Source: Oscillospiraceae bacterium
GTDB taxonomy: Bacteria > Bacillota > Clostridia > Oscillospirales > Oscillospiraceae
DNA length: 64,000 bases
Direction: 5' to 3'
Assembly (NCBI GenBank): GCA_910574635.1
Contig: CAJTCG010000011.1
Span: forward strand, 1 to 64,000
This document shows, piece after piece, positions 41,859 through 50,179 of this stretch (position 1 is its first letter; the number at the start of each line of letters is the position of its first letter). The translations under genes were made by a program, and so were the position numbers. The notes beneath the pieces are model-generated. The model did no database searches and was not told the DNA's origin. It saw nothing but the letters and a program-made list of their open reading frames with translations.

Positions 41859-42027
41859 GAATATCTACCTCCTTTGTCATGCAAACAGGGTACTGGAACA
41901 GCTCCGGAAAGTCTATCACAGAATGTACCAAATCCACGGCTCTGGAATAGGTGAAATCTGATATCAGGCCAAGAGAATGAATGTGGTCCAGCAGGACGCC
42001 GGCCAGTTCTCGCTGTGCGCTTTCCAA
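41833..42027 (-). CDS. Small ORF upstream of the recombinase
   Basis: A 64-residue protein beginning MESAQRELAGVLLDHIHSLG and containing YSRAVDLVHSVIDFPELF. It overlaps the recombinase start by 26 bp, so translation is coupled. Similar short ORFs of the pattern 'helix, S-x-A-V/I-x-x-v, DFPeLF' are, as I recall, common upstream of clostridial serine recombinases. It may assist excision or be a regulator. ATG 42027 has a modest RBS (GAGGTGATGCAA). Confidence 0.6.
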   Translation of the reverse strand: MESAQRELAGVLLDHIHSLGLISDFTYSRAVDLVHSVIDFPELFQYPVCMTKEVDIHECAQDTQ

Positions 42028-42064
42028 ATTGCATCACCTCGGTTTATAGATATGTTTGGAGAAT

Positions 42065-42100
42065 AAAAAAATGCCGGACAGGTATGGCCCGTCCGGCATT
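42065..42100 (-). terminator. Terminator of the YyaL-like gene
   Basis: AATGCCGGAC and GTCCGGCAT arms (42070-42099), followed on the minus strand by TTTTTTT, form a strong intrinsic terminator 10 bp after the YyaL-like stop codon. It separates this gene from the recombinase pair. Confidence 0.85.
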
Positions 42101-42109
42101 GATGGAATC

Positions 42110-44044
42110 TTACAAATTGGGCAGTTCGTTCGCCGGAGGCTGACAGCTGTGCCCCTGGCAGACATAGAAAGTCGTCTTTCCATTTTTCAGCGGGTAATCT
42201 CCGTCCGGTTCCCGCAAAACCACAGCCGCCTCCGCTGGAAGCTCCAGAGATAGACAGGCCGCCTTGTTCTTATCCGAACAAACCACCGTCACCTTAGGCG
42301 GCGGGTCCCGGTAATCCAAAAGCGCCAGCAGAAACATGGCGTGCCCGGTGGGATACTGCTTCGCGTCTGCCGCCAGGAAATCCAACTGCTGTTCCGCCAG
42401 GGGACCATAATGCTCCTCCGAAATCAGCTGACCCAACCGCACCAGATTCCAGGCCATCAGGGAATTCCCGCTGGGCTGTGCTGCGTCGTAGGTCTCTTTA
42501 GGACGGAGAATTAGAGTCTCGTGTTCTTCTCCGTAGAGATAAAAGCCGCCCATTTCCTGGTCCTGAAATTGTTCGCAAGTCTCCCGGCAGAGCTGTTCCG
42601 CCCGCTCCAGATACGCCCCCTCCAGCGTGGCCCTGTACAACGACAGCTGGGCGAAAAGGCACGCGGCGTAGTCGTCCAGAAAGCCCTTTTCACCCCGCCC
42701 GGCCCGGAAGCTGACATGGAGATTTTCACCGTCCCAGAGGGTTTCCCAGAGGAAGCGGTCTGCCCGTTTCGCAGCGTCCAGGTATTTTTGCTTTCCTCCG
42801 ACCTGGTACAGCCGGCAAAGCGCCGCGATTACAAGAGCGTTCCAGGCGGTCAAAATCTTGTCGTCCAGGCTGAGGGAACATCGGCTTTTGCGGTATTGAT
42901 AAATCGTCTCCAACAGGCTGTCAAAGCTCCGGTCCTCCGGGTTGCTGTGGAGCAGATTGGGGATGCTTTTCCCCTCGAAGTTCCCGGCTTTCGTGATGTC
43001 GAAGTGCTGATTGAAGGACTCTCCCCGCTCTGGCCCCAAGAGGCGGATGATCTCCTCCGGTTTGAAGAGATAATATTTTCCTTCCTCTCCGCCGCTGTCG
43101 GCGTCTAAGGCGCTGTAGAAGCCGCCCTCCGGGGCGGTCATCTCCCGGAGAATAAAGTCCGTCGTCCGCTCCGCCGCCAGCAGGTACAGCCTCTTCCGGG
43201 TGACGCTGTAGGCCTCGCAGTAAGCCAAAATCAGCAGGGCGTTGTCGTACAGCATTTTCTCAAAATGGGGGACCAGGAACCGCTCGTCGGTGGAATAGCG
43301 GCAAAAGCCGCCGCCGATGTGGTCGAACAGCCCGCCCCGGTACATCTGGGTCAGCGTCCGCTCCGCCATCTCCAGGCAGTCTTGGTCTCCCCGCCTCCGG
43401 TAATATGCCAGGAGGAATAGAAGATTGTGGGAAGAGGGAAATTTCGGCGCGCCGCCGAAGCCGCCGTTTTCACGGTCGAACAGCCGCTTATAAAGCCCGG
43501 CGGCCTCCTCCAACATCCCCGGCTCCGCTTTGTCCTCCGCCGTCTTCGCCTGATTCAACAGGGCAATGATTTCCTCCGCCGGACCCAGCAGAGAGGCGCG
43601 GTCCCGCTCCCATCTCTCATGTATTATCGTCAGCAGTTCCCCAAAGCTCACCATGCCGCCCCGCCGCTTCTTGGGGAAATAGGTCCCGGCAAAAAACGGC
43701 CTCTTCTCCGGTGTCAGAAACAAGCTGGCGGGCCAGCCTCCGCCGCCTGTGAAGGCCTGGCAGACGGCCATATAGACGCTGTCCACGTCCGGCCGCTCCT
43801 CCCGGTCCACCTTGACGGAGATAAACCAGCGGTTCAGCAGTTCCGCTGTCTCCTGGTCCTCGAAGCTCTCATGGGCCATAACGTGGCACCAGTGACAGGT
43901 GCCGTAGCCGATGCTGAGGAAGATGGGCTTGTCCTCCTCACGGGCCCGGCGGAACGCCTCCTCGCTCCAGGGATACCAGTCCACAGGATTATCCGCGTGC
44001 TGGAGAAGGTAGGGGCTGGTTTCGTGCTGCAAATGGTTGGGCAT
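42110..44044 (-). CDS. yyaL: Thioredoxin-domain protein YyaL (DUF255)
   Basis: A 644-residue protein of the YyaL/spermatogenesis-associated protein 20 family. The N-terminal thioredoxin-like DUF255 domain contains [20 protein letters not shown] and [16 protein letters not shown] with its CxxC. A large alpha/alpha-toroid domain similar to N-acylglucosamine 2-epimerases follows (about 190-640). The molecular role is not settled. Neighbours are an old permease fragment and the recombinase, and the gene may be cargo of the island. Confidence 0.92.
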   Translation of the reverse strand: MPNHLQHETSPYLLQHADNPVDWYPWSEEAFRRAREEDKPIFLSIGYGTCHWCHVMAHESFEDQETAELLNRWFISVKVDREERPDVDSVYMAVCQAFTGGGGWPASLFLTPEKRPFFAGTYFPKKRRGGMVSFGELLTIIHERWERDRASLLGPAEEIIALLNQAKTAEDKAEPGMLEEAAGLYKRLFDRENGGFGGAPKFPSSHNLLFLLAYYRRRGDQDCLEMAERTLTQMYRGGLFDHIGGGFCRYSTDERFLVPHFEKMLYDNALLILAYCEAYSVTRKRLYLLAAERTTDFILREMTAPEGGFYSALDADSGGEEGKYYLFKPEEIIRLLGPERGESFNQHFDITKAGNFEGKSIPNLLHSNPEDRSFDSLLETIYQYRKSRCSLSLDDKILTAWNALVIAALCRLYQVGGKQKYLDAAKRADRFLWETLWDGENLHVSFRAGRGEKGFLDDYAACLFAQLSLYRATLEGAYLERAEQLCRETCEQFQDQEMGGFYLYGEEHETLILRPKETYDAAQPSGNSLMAWNLVRLGQLISEEHYGPLAEQQLDFLAADAKQYPTGHAMFLLALLDYRDPPPKVTVVCSDKNKAACLSLELPAEAAVVLREPDGDYPLKNGKTTFYVCQGHSCQPPANELPNL

Positions 44045-44048
44045 CCTA

Positions 44049-44882
44049 TCACATCCTTACCCGCTTAGGATGGCTGAAATCCGACGGAATGATACCAGGG
44101 AAAGGCGGCGTTACTCCAAGACCAGTGCGAACACCAGCAGGACCGCCAGAAAGACAGCATTGGTGTATGTAAACTGCCGGAAGTATAGTCCCTTCATTTT
44201 GGGCTCCTCCCGGGGCCACAAACTTGTAGGAAATCAGGCTTGCCATGGACGCAATCAGCGTCCCCAGCCTGCCGAGGTTGACGCCGATAATGAGGGGCGC
44301 AAGATTGTCCGTAAACCCGGACAGCAGCAGCGCCGCCGGGACGTTGCTGATGACCTGGCTGGCCGCCGCGCCCGCCAATAGCTCATGGCCGGAGACGATT
44401 TTTTGCAGGAACTCATAGAAGACAGGAAGTCTCCCCATGTTGCCGATGAACACGAAAAAGCCCACAAAGGTCAGCAGCAGACTGTAATCCACCCGGGCAA
44501 AAATCGACCGATCCAGGACCAGCAGCCCAACGATGGTCAGCAAAAGAGCAAGGCCGTAGGGAATCACCCGCGCCACCGCCAGCAGGTCCAGGGCAAAGAG
44601 TACAAGGTACCCGGCAAGCTGCGCCTCCTTGCCGCAGAGCTGGACCTGTTCATGGAACGAGACCTCGATGGGGATATTGTACGCTCTTGTCTGAAGGGTG
44701 CTTTGAAGCAGAGTCAGCAGAAACGAGACGCAGGTGTAGGGCAGCATCAGAAGGAGGAAAGAGCCAAGAGACAGCCCCGCCCTGCCGTACAGGTAGAGGT
44801 TCTGCGGATTCCCGATGGGGGTCAGCATACTGCCCAGGTTAGCGGCGACGGTTTGCAGGACGACGATATCATGAATGCTCAA
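44049..44882 (-). pseudogene. SLC13/ArsB-like anion permease, truncated and frameshifted
   Basis: The frame matches the C-terminal two-thirds of an SLC13/arsenite-type permease: VVLQTVAANLGSMLTPIGNP is a family signature, followed by several helices. The start of the protein is missing; similarity fails upstream of about 44882. Near 44213 a run of four C, where three are expected, shifts the frame. Removing one C gives EEPKMKGLYFRQFTYTNAV and a normal hydrophobic ending. Both defects make it a pseudogene. It precedes yyaL by 4 bp. Confidence 0.75.
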
Positions 44883-44976
44883 AATTATCTTCTTGAGGCG
44901 TGCGACGCATTGACAAAGAAACCGCCCCGCCGGAGGAAAAGAGAAACGGAAAAATGTTTTAAATGATTAAATACGC

Positions 44977-45012
44977 AAAAACCGCCCCCGGCACTATCAA
45001 CACCGGGGACGG
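44977..45012 (-). terminator. Minus-strand terminator between permease fragment and integrase
   Basis: CCGcCCCCGG (44982-44991) and CCGGGGaCGG (45003-45012) form a stem that on the minus strand is followed by TTTTTGCG. No minus-strand gene remains upstream of it, suggesting that it is a leftover of a lost unit. Nothing else is seen in 44883-45062. Confidence 0.55.
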
Positions 45013-45083
45013 CTATAGGGCAGTAGACTAGACCGCCCAACTGCCCTCCTATCATATCAAAATTGAAGGAGGAAAGCAATATT

Positions 45084-45929
45084 ATGCCAAGAAAAAGTAA
45101 CACCCGCGCGGCGGCGGAGGCCGGTAGTATCCGCCAGCGTCCAGATAGGACTTGGGAAGCCCGGTATATCACAGGCCACGACCCCGGAACAGGCAAGCCC
45201 ATCCGTAAATCCGTGTACGCCCAGACACAGCGGGAGGTCCGCCGGAGGCTGGCCCAGGCGATAGCGGCCATTGACAGCAACGACTATTTTGAACCGTCGA
45301 AAATGCCCCTGGCGCAATGGCTGGACATTTGGGCGGAAGAATACATGGGGGACAAGCGATACTCGACTAAGAAAACATACAAGGCGAATATTGAAACCCA
45401 TATCAAGCCCGCCCTGGGCGCTGTACGGTTATCGCAGTTGATGCCGCATACTATCCAGAAATTTTATAATGAGCTGCTGGCGAGCGGGCAGAAGGTCCTC
45501 CGGAGGAACAAGGCCGGGAAGATCATCAAGAAGAATGGAGAAACCATATATGACACGGCTCCCATGTCCCCCAAAACCGTCCGCAATATCCACGGAACGC
45601 TGACAAAGGCCTTTTCCACCGCCGTCAGCATCGGTTATCTGCGCACGAACCCGGCGGATCGTGTGACGCTCCCCCGTATTGAGAAGAAGGAGCTTGTCCC
45701 GCTGACCGACGCCCAGGTCAAGGACTTCCTCCAGGTGTCCACCGGGGACGGCCTGGAAATCATCATGAAGGTGATCCAGTTCACCGGCATGCGGGAATCG
45801 GAGGCCCTGGGCCTCACCTGGGACTGTGTTGACTTCAAGGCCGGAACCGTCAAGGTCTGCAAGCAGCTGCAAAAACGCAAGCTGGAGGACAGCGCCGACC
45901 GGATGGAGGCTTACATAAAGTCCCTTTGA
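45084..45929 (+). pseudogene. Tyrosine integrase (Tn916 type), C-terminally truncated
   Basis: The protein starts MPRKSNTRAAAEAGSIRQRP at 45084 behind GAAGGAGGAAAGC and continues with the AP2-like arm domain (SIRQRPDRTWEARYITGHD), a SAM-like core-binding domain (PLAQWLDIWAEEYMGDKRYS) and the beginning of the catalytic domain (GMRESEALGLTWDCVDF, with the first catalytic Arg). It stops after about 280 residues; full integrases have about 400, and the H-x-x-R and Tyr motifs are absent. It therefore cannot recombine. tRNA-Gln lies just beyond, a possible old attachment site. Confidence 0.8.
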
Positions 45930-46014
45930 ACCTGTAAGGGGTAAACGAAGGGGTATAGCGCCAGCGGGGGAGGTGGCCTTGTAACTTTTTGACGCTGCTT
46001 TTAAAAAAGCAAAG

Positions 46015-46047
46015 AAAAGCCCCGGAATCTGAATGATTCCGGGGAAT
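46015..46047 (-). terminator. tRNA-Gln terminator
   Basis: CCCCGGAATC and GATTCCGGGG arms form a 10-bp stem that on the minus strand is followed by CTTTTCTTTGC, just downstream of the tRNA. Upstream of it, 45930-46014 shows no gene. Confidence 0.75.
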
Positions 46048-46052
46048 TCCTC

Positions 46053-46126
46053 TGGCAGCGGGTGAAGGATTCGAACCCTCACATACAGAGTCAGAGTCTG
46101 CTGTGCTACCTTTACACAAACCCGCT
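46053..46126 (-). tRNA. tRNA-Gln (anticodon CTG)
   Basis: The minus strand folds as a cloverleaf. Acceptor arms are AGCGGGT and ACCCGCT, the D-arm is around GTAAAGGTAGCAC, and the anticodon loop CTCTGAC gives anticodon CTG. The T-arm is GAGGGTTCGAATCCTTC, discriminator G, with CCA encoded. It reads CAG glutamine codons. It is followed by its own terminator. A truncated integrase lies 120 bp away on the other strand. Confidence 0.9.
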
Positions 46127-46298
46127 GTATTGCCGTGGAACAGCTATTATTATACTAAAAATCTCCGCCTTGTCAAGGGGTTTTCAAATTTTTTCCCAAA
46201 TTTCTTTTTTTGGGAAAAATCCGGCCGTTCCCCCTTCCGCCCGGAGACGGAACTGTGCTATAATAGAGCCCACATTCCCAAAGAAAGGAGCCTCGCAC

Positions 46299-47909
46299 AT
46301 GATACTGCTAGAGGGCGTCCGCCTTTCCCCCGGCGGCGGGGAGGCGGACCTCCGCGCCCGGGCCGCGAAGCTGCTGCGCCTCCGCCCGGCGGACCTTCGG
46401 GACCTCCGGGTCCTGCGCCGCAGCGTGGATGCCCGGGAGGACGCGGCCCTGACGTATACCCTGGCGGTCTTGGTGGAAAACGAGGCCGCCGTCCTCCGCC
46501 GCTGCCGGGGCCGGAAAATCAGCCGCTGGGAGCCGGGACCGGCCTACCGCCTGCCGGAGGCCCTGCCGCCGCCGGAGATTCCGCCGGTGGTGGCGGGCGC
46601 GGGCCCCGCGGGGCTCTTCGCCGCCCTGGCGCTGGCGGAGGCGGGCCAGAGGCCCATCCTCCTGGAGCGGGGCCGCCCTGTGGAGGCCCGCCGGGCAGAT
46701 GTGGAGCGGTTCTGGGTCTCCGGGGCCCTGGACACGGAGTCCAACGTCCAGTTCGGCGAGGGCGGGGCCGGGGCCTTTTCCGACGGGAAGCTGTCTACCG
46801 GCACCAAGGACCTCCGCCACCGCTTCATCCTGGAGCGCCTGGCTGCCTGCGGCGCGCCGGGGGACATCCTCATTGACGCCAAGCCCCATGTGGGCACGGA
46901 TTACCTCTACAAGGTCCTCCAAAACCTCCGCCGGGAACTGACCGCCCTGGGGGCGGACATCCGTTTTGAGACCCGGCTGGAGGACCTGCGGATGGAAAAC
47001 GGGGCGCTGACAGCCATAGAGCTCTCCGGCCCGGCGGGGCGGGAGGTCCTGCCCTGCCGGAATCTGATCCTCTGCCCGGGCCACTCCGCCCGGGACACCT
47101 TCGAGATGCTCCACCGCCGGGGCGTACCCCTGGAGGCCAAGCCCTTCGCCGTGGGCCTGCGCATCGAGCACCGCCAAGCAGACTGCGACGCGGCCCAGTA
47201 CCGGCAGTATGCCGGGCATCCGGGCCTTCCCGCCTCCACCTATAAGCTCTCCTGCCATCTGCCCAGCGGGCGGGGCGTGTTTTCCTTCTGCGTCTGCCCC
47301 GGCGGGGAGGTGGTGGCCGCCGCCTCGGAAACGGGACGGGTGGTGACCAACGGCATGAGCGAATTCGCCCGGGACAAAGAGAACATCAACGGGGCCATTT
47401 TGGTAAACGTCACCCCGGAGGATTTCGGCGGGGACGGCTCCCCCTTGGCGGGGGTGGCGTTCCAGCGGCGGCTGGAGGAGGAGGCCTACGCCCTGGGCGG
47501 CGGCGGCTACCGGGCCCCTGCCCAGCGGGTGGAGGACTTCCTGGCCCGCCGCCCCTCCGGGGGACCGGGGCGGGTGAAGCCCAGCTACCGTCCCGGCGTC
47601 GCGTGGACGGATCTCCACCAGTGCCTGCCTCCCTTCGTCTCGGCGGCGCTGGAGGAGGCCCTGCCCATCCTGGGCCGGAAGCTCCGGGGCTATGACGCTC
47701 CGGACGCCGTGCTCACCGCCGTGGAGAGCCGCAGCTCCTCCCCCGTCCGTATCTCCCGGGGCCCGGACGGCCAGTCGGCCCTCCGGGGGCTCTACCCCTG
47801 CGGCGAGGGGGCGGGCTATGCCGGAGGCATCCTCTCCGCCGCCGCCGACGGCATGAAAGCCGCCGAGGCCCTGCTGAAACATTCACGACAAGGAGACGAT
47901 CCGTCATGA
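46299..47909 (+). CDS. FAD-dependent dehydrogenase, uncharacterised (COG2509-like)
   Basis: A 536-residue flavoprotein. A short N-terminal domain of about 90 residues precedes the FAD-binding motif VVAGAGPAGLFAALALAEAG, and the conserved SNVQFGEGGAGAFSDGKL, GTDYLYKVLQNLR and PSGRGVFSFCVCPGG regions identify the COG2509-type family. Substrate is unknown. ATG 46299 follows AAGAAAGGAGCCTCGC. A -10 TATAAT lies at 46259-46264, without a convincing -35. It overlaps the next dehydrogenase gene as ATGA. Confidence 0.88.
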   Translation: MILLEGVRLSPGGGEADLRARAAKLLRLRPADLRDLRVLRRSVDAREDAALTYTLAVLVENEAAVLRRCRGRKISRWEPGPAYRLPEALPPPEIPPVVAGAGPAGLFAALALAEAGQRPILLERGRPVEARRADVERFWVSGALDTESNVQFGEGGAGAFSDGKLSTGTKDLRHRFILERLAACGAPGDILIDAKPHVGTDYLYKVLQNLRRELTALGADIRFETRLEDLRMENGALTAIELSGPAGREVLPCRNLILCPGHSARDTFEMLHRRGVPLEAKPFAVGLRIEHRQADCDAAQYRQYAGHPGLPASTYKLSCHLPSGRGVFSFCVCPGGEVVAAASETGRVVTNGMSEFARDKENINGAILVNVTPEDFGGDGSPLAGVAFQRRLEEEAYALGGGGYRAPAQRVEDFLARRPSGGPGRVKPSYRPGVAWTDLHQCLPPFVSAALEEALPILGRKLRGYDAPDAVLTAVESRSSSPVRISRGPDGQSALRGLYPCGEGAGYAGGILSAAADGMKAAEALLKHSRQGDDPS

Positions 47910-48874
47910 GAGACATCTGCGTTTATCAGGAGTTCCTTACCGAGGCCCACAAGGCCCGGATTCGAGAGACGGCGGAGGACTTGGGCTTTACGCCTCATTT
48001 CTTCACCCTGGACCAGTTTGAGGAGGCGAAGGCCTACCTCCAGGGCTGTGAAATCCTCTATGCCCACAACCCGGAGCTTCTCCGGGCGGCCCCGGCGTCT
48101 TTGAAGTGGTACTGCTGTTCCTACGCCGGGGTGGACCCCTACTGCAAGGACCCCGGCCTCTTCGCAAACCCGGACTGCCTGCTGACCAACTCCAACTGCT
48201 ACGGCGTCACCATCGCGGAGCATGTGGTCATGGTGCTGCTGATGCTGCTCCGGCGGATGCCGGAGTATGAAGAGGTGGTCCGAAGCCGGGGCTGGAGCAA
48301 CCAGCTTCCCATCCGGTCCATCCGGGACAACACGTTTACCATCCTGGGCACAGGGGACATCGGCGTCAACGTGGCGGATCGGCTCCGCAGCATGGGGGCC
48401 GCCCGCATCACCGGATTGAGCCGCAGCGGCCGGGCGCGGGAGGGGTTTGACGAGGTGCTGCCCATCTCGCGGCTGGACGAGGCGCTGCCCCAGGCCCGGA
48501 ATCTCATTATGGCCCTTCCCGGCACGGCGGAAACCTATCACATCCTGAACCGGGCGCGGATTGCCCTGCTGCCCCGGGGGGCTTACGTGGTGAATGTGGG
48601 CCGGGGCGCCGCCGTGGAGCAGGAGCCCCTGGCGGAGGCCCTGAACGCCGGGCGCTTAGGCGGCGCGGCCCTGGACGTGATGGACCCGGAGCCCCTGCCC
48701 GGGGATCATCCCCTGTGGACGGCCCGGAACATCATCCTCACCCCCCACGTCTCGGGGAACATGACCCTGGGCTATACCTGCGACCGGAACGTGGAGATGT
48801 TCTGTGAAGACTTGGGGAACTACGCCGCCGGGCGGCCTCTGAACGGTCTCATCGACCGGGCCAGGGGCTATTGA
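47906..48874 (+). CDS. D-isomer-specific 2-hydroxyacid dehydrogenase
   Basis: A 322-residue NAD(P)-dependent dehydrogenase. The nucleotide-binding motif is ILGTGDIGVNVADRLRSMGA. Catalytic Arg, Glu and His are in VVNVGRGAAVEQ, ALDVMDPEPLP and LTPHVSGN. It would reduce a 2-oxoacid to its D-2-hydroxyacid; the substrate is not evident. The start overlaps the upstream FAD gene by 4 bp. It ends at a terminator shared with the convergent micro-peptide genes. Confidence 0.9.
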   Translation: MRDICVYQEFLTEAHKARIRETAEDLGFTPHFFTLDQFEEAKAYLQGCEILYAHNPELLRAAPASLKWYCCSYAGVDPYCKDPGLFANPDCLLTNSNCYGVTIAEHVVMVLLMLLRRMPEYEEVVRSRGWSNQLPIRSIRDNTFTILGTGDIGVNVADRLRSMGAARITGLSRSGRAREGFDEVLPISRLDEALPQARNLIMALPGTAETYHILNRARIALLPRGAYVVNVGRGAAVEQEPLAEALNAGRLGGAALDVMDPEPLPGDHPLWTARNIILTPHVSGNMTLGYTCDRNVEMFCEDLGNYAAGRPLNGLIDRARGY

Positions 48875-48881
48875 GAATGTG

Positions 48882-48910
48882 AAAAAGCGGCCCCGGTCAG
48901 GGGCCGCTTG
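48882..48910. terminator. Bidirectional terminator
   Basis: AAGCGGCCCC and GGGGCCGCTT arms around 48886-48909. On the minus strand TTTTTC follows, terminating the micro-peptide transcript. On the plus strand it ends the dehydrogenase operon. Confidence 0.8.
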
Positions 48911-48928
48911 GCGGTCAGGTTTTGGTTT

Positions 48929-48988
48929 TCAGCGGGCTAGGCAAACGGCACCGCCCAGTACCACGATGGAAAACAGCGTGTACAGCAT
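48929..48988 (-). CDS. Tandem micro-peptide 2 (19 residues, hydrophobic)
   Basis: The ORF encodes MLYTLFSIVVLGGAVCLAR. ATG 48988 is preceded by AAGGAGGTGCCCCAC, with the Shine-Dalgarno sequence at 48995-49003. The peptide is almost entirely one hydrophobic segment with a terminal Arg. It shares LYTL, the GGA-x-C motif and the final Arg with the peptide encoded 39 bp upstream. A strong terminator follows. The size resembles small type I toxins such as Ibs, but there is no sequence match, and no antisense promoter was identified. Function unknown. Confidence 0.65.
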   Translation of the reverse strand: MLYTLFSIVVLGGAVCLAR

Positions 48989-49027
48989 GTGGGGCACCTC
49001 CTTCTTTCATAAAATCGTTTTGCGGCG

Positions 49028-49093
49028 TCAGCGCTTGATGCAAGCGGCGCCGCCCAGCAAGGCCATGAACAGCAGCGTGTACAAAGTGCTCAT
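49028..49093 (-). CDS. Tandem micro-peptide 1 (21 residues, hydrophobic)
   Basis: ATG 49093 follows AAGGAGGTGCCCCGGAA (Shine-Dalgarno 49102-49110). The 21-residue product starts MSTLYTLLFMALLGG, then AACIKR. It is a hydrophobic helix with a small basic end and is clearly homologous to the 19-residue peptide downstream; even the RBS context AGGAGGTGCCCC is the same. A weak -10 (TATCAT, 49130-49135) is upstream with no good -35. It is co-transcribed with peptide 2. Function unknown. Confidence 0.65.
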   Translation of the reverse strand: MSTLYTLLFMALLGGAACIKR

Positions 49094-49263
49094 TTCCGGG
49101 GCACCTCCTTCTCTCTTGAGGTTGATTGCATGATACCACGGCCCGGAGGGAAAGACATTCAATATCTTGCCGGGATTTCCCGGGGAAGGCCCTGGCCCGG
49201 GCGGGGCGGGGCAGCCGGTTTTATAACATCTTGCGCTCCCGTGGGGGAGGGAAGGAGGACCCT

Positions 49264-50139
49264 GTGGCGGACGAACGGATTTTGTGCTTTGTAAAACGGG
49301 AGGCGCGCCCCTTTTTCACGCCGGAGGCCATGCCCCGGCTGGCCTACGTCAGCCGGACCCTGCCCTCGGACCGGGCCTACCACAGCATCCTCCACGCCCA
49401 CCAGGACTTGGCGGAGATTTTGCTGATCTGCGGGGGAGAGGGGCGCTTCCTGGTGGGGGAGGCCTTTTATGAGGTGAAGGCCGGGGACCTGCTCCTTTAC
49501 AACAGCGGCGTGGTCCACGACGAGTTTTCCAGCCCGGAAAACGCCATCTCCGCCTACTGCGCGGGCATCTCCGGGCTGCGGCTGCCGGGGCTGCGGGAGA
49601 ACGCCCTTGTGGCCGACGGGGCCCCGGCCCTCTTCCACGCGGGGGAGGAGGCGGAGGACCTGGTGCTTTTGATGGATATGATGTACCGCTACCTGCTGGA
49701 GGACCGCCCGGGCTGCGAGGCCCTGTGCCACCACCTGACCCTGGCCCTTCTGGGGCGCATCCTCCAGCTCACCGGGGACGCCCGGGTCCGGGAGGACCCG
49801 GAGCCCAAGAACCTGGGCAGGAAGGTCCAGGCGTTCATTGACGGGCACTTCAGCGAGCCCCTGACCCTCCAGGACATGGGAAAGGCCCTCCACGTCAGCC
49901 CCTACTACCTCTCCCACGTCTTCAAGGAGACCAGCGGCTACTCCCCCACCCAGTACCTCCTCCGCCGCCGGATCGGCGAGGCTCAGAATCTGCTGATCGC
50001 CACGGACCTGCCCATGGCGAAGATTGCGGAGCAGGTGGGCTTTGAGACCCAGAACTATTTCAACCTCCAATTCTCCAAGCATGTGGGAATGCCCCCGAAA
50101 AAATACCGGGAGTCCTTCGTGGGAAAGAAAAAGCCATAA
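49264..50139 (+). CDS. AraC-family transcriptional regulator
   Basis: A 291-residue regulator. A cupin-like sensing domain (about 20-110, with HAHQDLAEILLICGGEGRF and AGDLLLYNSGVVHDEF) precedes two HTH motifs (LTLQDMGKALHVSPYYLSHV and MAKIAEQVGFETQNYFN). GTG 49264 is the start, behind GGAAGGAGGACCCT; the frame is open upstream but without an RBS. Its target is unknown; it is flanked by the micro-peptide genes and, convergently, a MATE exporter gene. Confidence 0.88.
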   Translation: MADERILCFVKREARPFFTPEAMPRLAYVSRTLPSDRAYHSILHAHQDLAEILLICGGEGRFLVGEAFYEVKAGDLLLYNSGVVHDEFSSPENAISAYCAGISGLRLPGLRENALVADGAPALFHAGEEAEDLVLLMDMMYRYLLEDRPGCEALCHHLTLALLGRILQLTGDARVREDPEPKNLGRKVQAFIDGHFSEPLTLQDMGKALHVSPYYLSHVFKETSGYSPTQYLLRRRIGEAQNLLIATDLPMAKIAEQVGFETQNYFNLQFSKHVGMPPKKYRESFVGKKKP

Positions 50140-50176
50140 GGAAAACCGGACGGGAACTTCCGTCCGGTTTTTTGCC
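50139..50176. terminator. Terminator between AraC and MATE genes
   Basis: AAAACCGGACGG and CCGTCCGGTTTTTT arms form a stem followed by a T-run on the plus strand and by TTTTCC on the minus strand, so it can serve both convergent genes. Confidence 0.85.
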
Positions 50177-50179
50177 GCG

